This document shows positions 1 to 6,240 of a stretch of DNA of 6,729 nucleotides, in pieces. Positions within the stretch are counted from its first letter, which is position 1, and each line of letters starts with the position of its first letter. The notes below the pieces were generated by a model. The model worked only from the letters and a program-made list of their open reading frames with translations. It did not search any database and was not told the origin of the DNA. The position numbers and the translations under genes are program-made. Origin of the DNA: Methylococcaceae bacterium NSP1-2 (lineage in GTDB: Bacteria > Pseudomonadota > Gammaproteobacteria > Methylococcales > Methylomonadaceae); NCBI GenBank assembly GCA_002256685.1, contig NQJH01000093.1, positions 1 through 6,729 of the forward strand, written 5' to 3'.

Positions 1-474
1 CAGCATTTGCGCCACGCCTTCGTTAGCGTAGATTTTGGCGGGTAGCGTGGTGGTATTGGAAAATTCTAGGGTTACATGACCTTCCCATTCAGGTTCTAAA
101 GGCGTTACATTCACTATTATGCCGCAGCGTGCATACGTCGATTTTCCTAAGCAAATCGTTAGTACATCACGCGGGATACGGAAAAATTCTACAGTACGCG
201 CGAGCGCGAATGAGTTGGGAGGGATGATACAAACATCGGATTTAACATCGACAAAACTATTGGGATCGAAGTTTTTTGGATCGACGATGGCGGAGTTGAT
301 GTTGGTGAATATTTTAAATTCGTCTGAACAACGCACGTCATAGCCGTAACTGGATGTGCCGTAAGAAATCACTTTGCCTTGTGCTGATTCGCGCACTTGA
401 CCGCTTTCAAACGGTTCTATCATGCCGTGTTGCTGCGCCATACGGCGTATCCATTTATCCGATTTAATGCTCAT
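1..474 (-). CDS. dcd: dCTP deaminase, N-terminal 158 residues (cut by window edge)
   Basis: Dcd deaminates dCTP to dUTP in the cytoplasm, feeding dTMP synthesis through dUTPase. I translated the minus strand from the ATG at 474. It begins MSIKSDKWIRRMAQ, typical of the roughly 188-residue Pseudomonas-type enzyme, so about 30 C-terminal residues lie beyond the left edge. Visible family landmarks are SYGYDVRC (42-49), the nucleotide-binding KSTYAR (111-116), TPLEPEWEGHVTLEF with the catalytic Glu at 137, and the NEGVAQ segment ending in Gln156. The reading frame is open to base 1 with no internal stop, and nothing suggests damage. There is no clear Shine-Dalgarno sequence before the ATG (the leader reads ACTTAAAAAACTC). 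The gene follows apbC on the same strand but has its own likely promoter and a hairpin between them, so it is probably transcribed separately. The identification is very secure. Confidence 0.96.
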   Translation of the reverse strand, partial: MSIKSDKWIRRMAQQHGMIEPFESGQVRESAQGKVISYGTSSYGYDVRCSDEFKIFTNINSAIVDPKNFDPNSFVDVKSDVCIIPPNSFALARTVEFFRIPRDVLTICLGKSTYARCGIIVNVTPLEPEWEGHVTLEFSNTTTLPAKIYANEGVAQML

Positions 475-512
475 GAGTTTTTTAAGTCTGTGGTGTAAAA
501 AGTAGGAATTTT

Positions 513-541
513 AACATAAAAGCGGGTGGGTATTCTGTGAA
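513..541 (-). promoter_or_regulatory. Likely sigma70 promoter of dcd
   Basis: Read on the minus strand, TTCACA (536-541, five of six matches to TTGACA) is followed after exactly 17 bases by TATGTT (513-518, four of six matches to TATAAT). Transcription would start around 505, giving a leader of roughly 30 bases before the dcd ATG at 474. It lies downstream of the inverted repeat that ends the apbC side. This is pattern matching by eye, with no experimental support. Confidence 0.5.
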
Positions 542-553
542 GTCACTGCTATC

Positions 554-586
554 AAACCTCCGAGGTTTTTAAAACCTCGGAGGTTT
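554..586. repeat. 16-bp perfect inverted repeat between apbC and dcd, possible terminator or extragenic palindrome
   Basis: The arms 554-569 and 571-586 are perfect reverse complements (AAACCTCCGAGGTTTT and AAAACCTCGGAGGTTT) around a single central T. Each arm is itself nearly palindromic (CCTC-C-GAGG and CCTC-G-GAGG), so the element can form one long stem or two small ones. It begins four bases beyond the apbC stop codon and ends the transcript from that side. The following run on the minus strand is only TTT then GATAG, so it is not a textbook intrinsic terminator. It may instead be one copy of a dispersed palindromic repeat. It sits just upstream of the dcd promoter. Confidence 0.75.
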
Positions 587-590
587 ATAC

Positions 591-1682
591 TTAGTTGGCT
601 TGCACGACGATATTAGGAAATTTGCTGCTGAAATCTTTGGCTTTTAATGCCAATTTTGCCGCTGTTTTGCGGGCGATTTGTCGATAAATTTGTGCTGCGC
701 GGCTGTCTGGGTCGGCAATTACGGTGGGTTTTCCTGAATCGGCGTTTAAGCGGATGGCTATGTCTAGCGGTAACGCGCCTAAAAAATCCACTTTATTGAC
801 TTCTGCCATGACTACGCCACCGCCTGTACCGAAGATGGCTTCTTCGTGACCGCATTCGGAACAAATATGGATGCTCATGTTTTCGACGATGCCTAATACA
901 GGGACATTGACTTTAGCAAACATCCCTAAGCCGCGTTGTGCATCAATCAGAGCAATATCTTGTGGCGTGGTGACGATGATTGCGCCACTGACGGGGATTT
1001 GTTGAGCTAACGTGAGTTGGATGTCACCTGTTCCGGGTGGTAAGTCGATGATTAAATAATCGAGATCTTTCCAATTAGTATCTCTGAGCAGTTGTTGTAA
1101 GGTATTCGTAACGATTGGACCACGCCAAATCATGGCTTGATCTTCTGCGACTAAATACCCTATTGACATGGTTTGGATGCCGTAAGCCACTTTGGGCATC
1201 ATGGTTTTTTTGTCTTCACTGTCAGGCAAACCCGATAAACCTAACATGGTGGGAATGCTGGGACCATAAATATCGGCATCTAAAATACCTACATTCGCGC
1301 CTTCTGCGGCGAGTGCTAAGGCTAGATTAACCGCTGTAGTTGATTTACCAACACCGCCTTTACCCGATGCGACAGCAATCATATTTTTGATGTGCGGATT
1401 GGGTTTTAACGCTTGTTGTACCGCATGAGAGACAATTTTAACGGTGACTTCAACACTGGCGTTTTCCACGCCCGCCAGCGTTTTTAGATGCTGTTCAAGC
1501 TCGGTTTTTAAGGTGTCGATGTAGCTTTTAGCAGGATAGCCCAACTCTATTTTGACACTCACATTTGCGCCATCAACTACGATAGCTTTAACCGATTTTG
1601 CCGATACCAAATCAGTACCGTGATTGGGGTCGATAAACTGTCGCAGATGATTTTCTACATCTGTTTTTTCAATACTTGTCAT
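591..1682 (-). CDS. apbC: ApbC/Mrp family iron-sulfur cluster carrier ATPase
   Basis: This 363-residue cytoplasmic P-loop ATPase of the Mrp/NBP35 family binds a [4Fe-4S] cluster and passes it to apo-proteins. The length is close to E. coli Mrp (about 370). Residues 1-90 form the MIP18/DUF59-type domain found at the N-terminus of bacterial ApbC proteins. The deviant Walker A motif SGKGGVGKST spans 106-115, DADIYGPS follows at 135-142, and the DLPPGTGD switch is at 213-220. The cluster-binding CxxC is Cys274/Cys277 in HICSECGHEE. All key residues are intact. The ATG at 1682 is supported by AAGGAA (1688-1693) six bases upstream. The gene is divergent from metG as in many gammaproteobacteria, but a methyltransferase gene lies between them, ending 99 bases upstream. 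No clear terminator is visible in that gap, so apbC may be transcribed both from its own weak promoter and by read-through. Confidence 0.96.
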   Translation of the reverse strand: MTSIEKTDVENHLRQFIDPNHGTDLVSAKSVKAIVVDGANVSVKIELGYPAKSYIDTLKTELEQHLKTLAGVENASVEVTVKIVSHAVQQALKPNPHIKNMIAVASGKGGVGKSTTAVNLALALAAEGANVGILDADIYGPSIPTMLGLSGLPDSEDKKTMMPKVAYGIQTMSIGYLVAEDQAMIWRGPIVTNTLQQLLRDTNWKDLDYLIIDLPPGTGDIQLTLAQQIPVSGAIIVTTPQDIALIDAQRGLGMFAKVNVPVLGIVENMSIHICSECGHEEAIFGTGGGVVMAEVNKVDFLGALPLDIAIRLNADSGKPTVIADPDSRAAQIYRQIARKTAAKLALKAKDFSSKFPNIVVQAN

Positions 1683-1723
1683 GCTTGTTCCTTATGAGGT
1701 AATGTTTTACTTAGGTTATAAGG

Positions 1724-1752
1724 CGATTAGCAAGAGATGCTGTTTCGCTCAA
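1724..1752 (-). promoter_or_regulatory. Weak candidate promoter for apbC
   Basis: On the minus strand TTGAGC (1747-1752) is followed after 17 bases by TAATCG (1724-1729), and a separate TATAAC lies at 1715-1720 without a matching -35 box. Either could start apbC transcription, and neither is strong. The 99-base gap between the methyltransferase stop and the apbC start holds nothing else that I can recognise. Confidence 0.25.
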
Positions 1753-1781
1753 TAAACAGACGACTATTCTACCGCGAGTGT

Positions 1782-2666
1782 CTATCCCTTTCTTGCACAA
1801 AACATAATTGATAGATAATCCATTTGATTTTTATGATCAGCAAAATCCTTGTAGACACCCGCATAGCTTTTATCGAGATCATCGAGTTTTTTCAGCGGTA
1901 CAATTGAAATATCTGTCCACCCTGCGCGTTCAAACGCTTCTTTATATTGGTATGGACGCAGTCTATTTGGAATGCCTCGAAACCAAAACAAGTTGTACAC
2001 CCAGCGTGGATACCTGTGTATATAGTTTGGATCCCAGTCACGTATGCCGCGAGAATGGCTTTGTAGGTCTATTTCGGCAAGCAATATTGCGCCTGATTTA
2101 CACACTACATTTAATTGCGAAACTGTCGTTTCTATATCATCAAAACATTCGAAAGCCGCCTGACTGAAGACTAAATCAACGCTGGCTTCACCAAAAGCAG
2201 AAACAAGATTAAAATCGTGACTCACTTTATAATTCAGTTTTGAACTATTGCCTTGTTTAGCGGCTATGAATTGTGCTTTTAAAAAACCAATATCCGCTTG
2301 GTTGTTTATAGCCGCCAATTTTTCAAAGAACTGCTCATAAAAACTATCAGGTGTATATTGCATCAAATCATGTACATCGCAAGCATCGTACTGAGAACAG
2401 CCTTTTGAAAGCAAGTAAAGACCAATCCCTAAATCATCACCCGGTCCAAGCTCAAGAACATGCTTGCCCGCAAGATAATTCGCATCGTGGGTATATTTCT
2501 GAAGATGGGACAACCAGTTTTCAACAATGTTGATGTCATATTCAATGCATTTGTCCACCTCAGACACATTAAAGCTTCTTGACGCATAACCTTTAAGATG
2601 GTTTTTGATCTTAGCTAACATCAAAAAGACGATGCCGATGATGTAGAAAAAAGTATTTTTTAACAT
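1782..2666 (-). CDS. Class I SAM-dependent methyltransferase with N-terminal hydrophobic helix
   Basis: This 294-residue protein carries the Rossmann methyltransferase signature: motif I VLELGPGDDLGIG (70-82), an acidic ribose-binding position in ACDVHD (95-100), and VDLVFSQAAFECF (163-175) as the motif IV strand. The strand-5 segment SGAILLAEIDL (191-201) follows. The later part, with an HxRGxxDWDP stretch, RYPRWVYNL and NRLRPYQYKEAFERAGW, resembles methyltransferases often found in surface-glycan gene clusters. The acceptor cannot be read from sequence. Residues 4-18 (NTFFYIIGIVFLMLA) are hydrophobic and followed by lysines (19-25), suggesting a single membrane anchor with the catalytic part in the cytoplasm. 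The start is well supported: AAGGAGAG (2673-2680) lies six bases before the ATG. The gene sits in the apbC-metG gap, which I would expect to be short, so it is probably a lineage-specific insertion. Methyltransferase class is secure; substrate unknown. Confidence 0.85.
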   Translation of the reverse strand: MLKNTFFYIIGIVFLMLAKIKNHLKGYASRSFNVSEVDKCIEYDINIVENWLSHLQKYTHDANYLAGKHVLELGPGDDLGIGLYLLSKGCSQYDACDVHDLMQYTPDSFYEQFFEKLAAINNQADIGFLKAQFIAAKQGNSSKLNYKVSHDFNLVSAFGEASVDLVFSQAAFECFDDIETTVSQLNVVCKSGAILLAEIDLQSHSRGIRDWDPNYIHRYPRWVYNLFWFRGIPNRLRPYQYKEAFERAGWTDISIVPLKKLDDLDKSYAGVYKDFADHKNQMDYLSIMFCARKG

Positions 2667-2706
2667 TTTTTACTCTCCTTTTTTATTGAATAGGTCGTGT
2701 TATCTT

Positions 2707-2736
2707 TAAATACGATGAAAGTGTACATTCCATCAA
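2707..2736 (-). promoter_or_regulatory. Candidate promoter of the methyltransferase gene
   Basis: Minus-strand TTGATG (2731-2736) is followed after 18 bases by TATTTA (2707-2712), both moderate matches to sigma70 boxes. The leader would be about 35 bases and contain the strong AAGGAGAG ribosome-binding site at 2673-2680. It shares the 186-base divergent region with the metG promoter without overlapping it. Confidence 0.4.
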
Positions 2737-2769
2737 AGTAAGTACTTGCTGATGGGCAACTCAGTATGA

Positions 2770-2815
2770 ATCCGCTGGATTGCCTTGATAAGCGGATCGG
2801 ATTTTATGCCATAAT
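2770..2815 (+). promoter_or_regulatory. Likely metG promoter with overlapping inverted repeat
   Basis: On the plus strand TTGATA (2785-2790) lies 19 bases before CATAAT (2810-2815). The spacing is long, but the -10 box is preceded by TGC, forming an extended -10 (TGCCATAAT) that could compensate. Transcription would start near 2822. A 7-bp inverted repeat, ATCCGCT (2770-2776) and AGCGGAT (2791-2797), brackets the -35 box, so a regulator might bind there, although an operator is only inference. No T-box-like leader is present: the predicted untranslated leader is only about 30 bases. Confidence 0.45.
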
Positions 2816-2852
2816 ATCAACTATTTTTCCCTGACTCCTCAACTTAAACTCC

Positions 2853-4868
2853 ATGTCGAATAGAAAAATTCTTGTCACTAGCGCGTTACCCTATGCCAAC
2901 GGTCCGATTCATTTAGGTCACATGCTGGAATACCTGCAAACAGATATGTGGGTGCGCTTTCAAAAACAACGCGGTAATGTCTGTCATTATGTGTGTGCCG
3001 ATGATACGCACGGTACGCCGATTATGCTGAAAGCCGACCGCGAAGGTATTACGCCAGAAGAACTTATCGCCCAAGTTGGTAAAGAGCATTTAGCGGATTT
3101 CACTGCGTTTGGCGTGGCGTTTGATAATTATCACAGCACCCATTCTGAGGAAAATAAATATTTCTCGTCGTTAATTTATACACGGTTACGCGATGCGGGG
3201 CATATTAGCTCACGCACCATTACGCAGGCTTACGATCCTGTGAAAGAAATGTTTTTACCTGACCGTTTTATTAAAGGCGATTGCCCCAAGTGTGGCGCGA
3301 CTGAACAATACGGTGATGGTTGTGAAGTGTGCGGGGCAAATTATGCGTCGTCGGAATTGAAAAACGCAGTATCAGCCATTTCAGGCGAAAAGCCAATCGA
3401 TAAAGAATCGGTGCATTACTTTTTTAATCTGGCTGATTTTACTGAAATGCTGACCGATTGGACGCAAGCAGGGCATTTACAACCTGAAGTGCGTAATAAA
3501 TTAGCCGAATGGTTAGACAGTGGTTTGCAACAATGGGATATTTCCCGCGACGCGCCGTATTTTGGTTTTGAAATTCCCGACGCGCCGAATAAATATTTTT
3601 ATGTCTGGTTAGATGCGCCGATTGGTTATATGGCGAGTTTTAAAAATCTGTGTGATAAACAAAGTTTAGATTTTGATGCTTTTTGGGCAAAAGACAGCAA
3701 GACTGAGTTGTATCATTTCATCGGCAAAGACATTATTTATTTCCACGCCTTATTCTGGCCGGCAATGTTAAAGGGTGCGAATTTTAGAACCCCTAGCGCG
3801 ATTTTTGCGCACGGCTTTTTAACGGTGAACGGCGAGAAAATGTCTAAATCACGCGGTACGTTTATTACTGCGCGTACATATTTAGAGCATTTAAACCCTG
3901 AATACCTACGTTATTATTTCGCCGCTAAACTCGGTGCGGGCGTGGATGATTTGGATTTGAATTTTGATGATTTTACGCAACGGGTTAATTCGGATTTAGT
4001 CGGCAAGGTAGTTAATATTGGCAGTCGATGTAGCGGTTTTATCGCTAAACGTTTTAACAATATGTTATCAGCTAAGCTTGCTGAACCCGAATTATGGGCT
4101 GAGTTTGTTAACACTAACGAAACGATTGCTGACTTTTATGAACACCGCGAGTTTGCCAAAGCGATGCGCGAAATCATGGCGTTAGCCGATAAAGCCAATC
4201 GCTATATTGATGAGAAAAAACCGTGGCTGATTGCTAAAGAAGAGGGCAAAGAAGCGGAGTTACACGATGTTTGTACGATGGGCTTGAATTTATTCCGTGT
4301 GCTGGTGGCGTATTTAAAACCTGTGTTACCGACTTTAACTTACAGTGCCGAAGTGTTTTTAAACAGCGAAGTTCACGGCTGGATAGATGAATTACAACCG
4401 TTGTTAAACCATCAACTGAATGATTTCATTCCATTAATGACCCGCGTCGATGCCGATAAAATTGCGGCTATTGTTGAAGCCTCGAAAGAAAATCTGGAAA
4501 AAACCGCCGCGCCAGTGCAAGCAAAACAATTCGCGCCAATAGCCGACACCATCGACATTACTGATTTTGCCAAGTTGGATTTACGCATTGCTAAGATTTT
4601 GAAAGCCGAAGCGGTGGAAGGTGCGGATAAATTATTGCATCTTACCGTCGATATTGGTGATGAAACACGCAGTATTTTCGCGGGTATTAAATCTTCCTAT
4701 AGCCCTGAGCAATTAGAAGGACGTTTGACCTTAGTGGTTGCTAATCTTGCTGCCAGAAAAATGCGTTTTGGTTTGTCCGAAGGCATGGTACTCGCCGCAG
4801 GGGGTGATAACGGAATCTACCTATTAAGCCCCGACACGGGTGCAGTCGCTGGAATGCGAGTGAAATAA
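2853..4868 (+). CDS. metG: Methionyl-tRNA synthetase
   Basis: MetG attaches methionine to initiator and elongator tRNA-Met in the cytoplasm, using ATP. The protein is 671 residues, close to the E. coli length (about 677). The class I HIGH-type motif is HLGH at 20-23 within PYANGPIHLGH. The connective domain carries a four-cysteine zinc site (Cys144, Cys147, Cys157, Cys160). The KMSKS loop is at 329-333 and is preceded by HGFLTVNGE. The tRNA anticodon-binding helical domain follows, with the usual RYIDEKKPWLIAK segment (450-462). Residues from about 568 to 671 form the C-terminal EMAPII/Trbp111-like tRNA-binding domain involved in dimerisation (DFAKLDLRIAKIL, ANLAARKMRFGLSEGM). All catalytic and metal-binding motifs are present. 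The start is set by the MSNRKILVTSALPYANGP beginning normal for the family, although no Shine-Dalgarno sequence is obvious in front of it (AACTTAAACTCC). The gene is divergent from the apbC side and has its own promoter. Confidence 0.98.
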   Translation: MSNRKILVTSALPYANGPIHLGHMLEYLQTDMWVRFQKQRGNVCHYVCADDTHGTPIMLKADREGITPEELIAQVGKEHLADFTAFGVAFDNYHSTHSEENKYFSSLIYTRLRDAGHISSRTITQAYDPVKEMFLPDRFIKGDCPKCGATEQYGDGCEVCGANYASSELKNAVSAISGEKPIDKESVHYFFNLADFTEMLTDWTQAGHLQPEVRNKLAEWLDSGLQQWDISRDAPYFGFEIPDAPNKYFYVWLDAPIGYMASFKNLCDKQSLDFDAFWAKDSKTELYHFIGKDIIYFHALFWPAMLKGANFRTPSAIFAHGFLTVNGEKMSKSRGTFITARTYLEHLNPEYLRYYFAAKLGAGVDDLDLNFDDFTQRVNSDLVGKVVNIGSRCSGFIAKRFNNMLSAKLAEPELWAEFVNTNETIADFYEHREFAKAMREIMALADKANRYIDEKKPWLIAKEEGKEAELHDVCTMGLNLFRVLVAYLKPVLPTLTYSAEVFLNSEVHGWIDELQPLLNHQLNDFIPLMTRVDADKIAAIVEASKENLEKTAAPVQAKQFAPIADTIDITDFAKLDLRIAKILKAEAVEGADKLLHLTVDIGDETRSIFAGIKSSYSPEQLEGRLTLVVANLAARKMRFGLSEGMVLAAGGDNGIYLLSPDTGAVAGMRVK

Positions 4869-4918
4869 TGCCATTTACCGTTTGAATGTAGCTAAGCAGT
4901 CAAGTGATATTTAAACTG

Positions 4919-4937
4919 CCCTTGCATCAAGCAAGGG
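4919..4937 (+). terminator. Small hairpin downstream of metG, possible weak terminator
   Basis: CCCTTGC (4919-4925) and GCAAGGG (4931-4937) pair perfectly across an ATCAA loop, about 50 bases after the metG stop. The following bases are TGAATTTCG rather than a T-run, so intrinsic termination would be weak. The hairpin could also just separate metG from the next gene or act as a transcript-processing end. The 104-base gap otherwise holds only a poor promoter candidate (TTGAAT 4882-4887, TGATAT 4905-4910) and the ribosome-binding site of the next gene. Confidence 0.4.
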
Positions 4938-4972
4938 TGAATTTCGAATTGCGTATTATTTAGGAGAAAAGA

Positions 4973-6175
4973 ATGGCTGGATTTTTATGTATAGCCATGA
5001 TGAAAGAACCGCCTTATCAAATAATGATAGGCGTAACAGAGTATGAACCTGATGTCTGGGTCGAAACCTTATTAAAACCTTATCATCTGCTGTGTTACCA
5101 AGGTTTTTATGATCTTATCACCGCTGAGACACTCTATCTGCAACAACTATTACAAGCAGGGATTAAAGCCCAATCAGGTAGAGCGTTTATGGCAGCACCC
5201 GATGAAATTATCAAAAATTTCATGCTAGTAAGAGATCAAGTGCTTGGTTTTGAGTATGAGGAACAGAACAAGCCGCCTAATACGCAAATGGTTTTTAACG
5301 ATTACGAAACCGATGCGTTTTATGAAAATAATGAGTCAGAAGAACCACAAGATGAAAATGAGCTACTTTATAATCAAGCAAAAGAATCTGAATTTGCGAG
5401 TGAAAAAGCTTTTCAATTGTATCAACAAGCCGCTCAGTTGGATTATAAACCTGCCTATATTGCCTTAGCTCATGCCTATCTCAATGGCTGGGGCTGTAAA
5501 AGAAATATTAATGCCGCTTTAATATGGGTTCAGCGAACGCTAGACGCTTTAAATCAACTAAATACAGATGAGCGTATCGAAGTTGGCGAACTATTGCACA
5601 GTTTAGCAAGTGAATATGAAAACGACAGTGACCAAGCCATACCTGACTTTAAAAAAGCCTATCAACTTAATTTGCAAGCGGCGGAACTAGGCTGTGAGCT
5701 AGCTTATACCTCATTAGCATGTGCTTGTCTGGCGGGTTATGGCGTTGAAAAGAATTTGAATGCTGCATTAGAATGGTCGATGCGTGAAATTGAAGCCAAT
5801 ATCATTTATGGCTACAACCACGCAACCACCTGTTTTGTCGAAGCAGGCATGAAACCACAAGCAGAAAAATTATGGAAACGCTGCTTTAAAGAACAAGCGG
5901 TTGAAACTATTGCGACCTCTTGCTTGCGCGTTTATAAAAAACAAGTGTTAGCAGGCAGTATCGCTATTAATCCTGACATTGAAATGCTGTTTAGTAGTCT
6001 TGCTGAACGTCTAACAAACTACCAAAAAGAATTGGGTGTGAGTATTTATGACGAAGAAATTGCATGGCTAGGGGTACGCGATACCTGCATCGTCTGTCAT
6101 ATTCCCATCTTGCCTGAAACAGCACGCAAGACTGAGGGAAAATGTGCGAATTGTTTTATTAAAGAGCTGTCTTGA
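4973..6175 (+). CDS. Sel1-repeat protein with GIY-YIG-like N-terminus and C-terminal double CxxC knuckle
   Basis: I do not recognise this 400-residue protein as a named gene. Residues 1-92 (AGFLCIA at 2-8, QIMIGVT at 16-22, AETLYLQQLL at 51-60, GRAFMAAPDEIIKNF at 69-83) follow the order of landmarks in the T5orf172/MUG113 branch of the GIY-YIG superfamily. However, the usual arginine after KIGxT is absent, so nuclease activity is doubtful. An acidic linker spans about 93-140. Two Sel1-like repeats are visible at 145-185 and 228-268, each with the pattern KAxQLxxQAAxLxxxxAYxxLAxAxLxGxG...NxNAALxW. These repeats are protein-interaction helices. Cys372/Cys375 and Cys391/Cys394 form two CxxC pairs suited to binding zinc. 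There is no signal peptide or membrane helix, so it is probably cytoplasmic. The ATG is supported by AGGAG (4962-4966) six bases upstream. Function unknown; the Sel1 part is secure and the N-terminal fold assignment tentative. Confidence 0.8.
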   Translation: MAGFLCIAMMKEPPYQIMIGVTEYEPDVWVETLLKPYHLLCYQGFYDLITAETLYLQQLLQAGIKAQSGRAFMAAPDEIIKNFMLVRDQVLGFEYEEQNKPPNTQMVFNDYETDAFYENNESEEPQDENELLYNQAKESEFASEKAFQLYQQAAQLDYKPAYIALAHAYLNGWGCKRNINAALIWVQRTLDALNQLNTDERIEVGELLHSLASEYENDSDQAIPDFKKAYQLNLQAAELGCELAYTSLACACLAGYGVEKNLNAALEWSMREIEANIIYGYNHATTCFVEAGMKPQAEKLWKRCFKEQAVETIATSCLRVYKKQVLAGSIAINPDIEMLFSSLAERLTNYQKELGVSIYDEEIAWLGVRDTCIVCHIPILPETARKTEGKCANCFIKELS

Positions 6176-6187
6176 TGTGCTGTAAAA

Positions 6188-6240
6188 GCATTGAAAATCA
6201 GGAATCCAAAACCTGTTTTGGACTCCATCGCTTTCAATGC
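6188..6240. terminator. Long imperfect hairpin between convergent genes, possible bidirectional terminator
   Basis: The outer arms GCATTGAAA (6188-6196) and TTTCAATGC (6232-6240) pair perfectly. Inside them GGAATCCAAAAC (6201-6212) pairs with GTTTTGGACTCC (6215-6226) with one mismatch, leaving small internal loops of 4 and 5 bases. The structure lies between the converging ends of the Sel1 gene (stop at 6175) and the amidohydrolase, and it covers the amidohydrolase stop codon (6234-6236). On the minus strand it is followed by TTTTACAG, a short T-run, so it suits termination of the amidohydrolase transcript better than of the Sel1 transcript. It could also be a copy of a dispersed palindromic repeat. 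Confidence 0.6.

Noticed and set aside
119..343. Open frame of 74 codons on the plus strand
   Set aside because: It lies entirely antisense to dcd, whose translation is unmistakable. The plus-strand product has no family features and no ribosome-binding site.
1808..2167. Open frame of 119 codons on the plus strand
   Set aside because: It is antisense to the methyltransferase, which has motif I and a strong ribosome-binding site. The plus-strand frame shows no recognisable motif.
2816..2852. T-box or other riboswitch in the metG leader
   Set aside because: The leader is only about 30 bases if the predicted promoter is right, and no T-box or S-box conserved elements can be seen.
4954..4959. 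TATTAT as a -10 box for the Sel1 gene
   Set aside because: Transcription would start inside or next to the ribosome-binding site at 4962-4966, and no -35 box lies at a usable distance.
554..6240. The two large hairpins (554-586 and 6188-6240) as copies of one repeat family
   Set aside because: They share only a short AAAACCT string. Arm sequences, lengths and loops differ, so there is no support for common origin.
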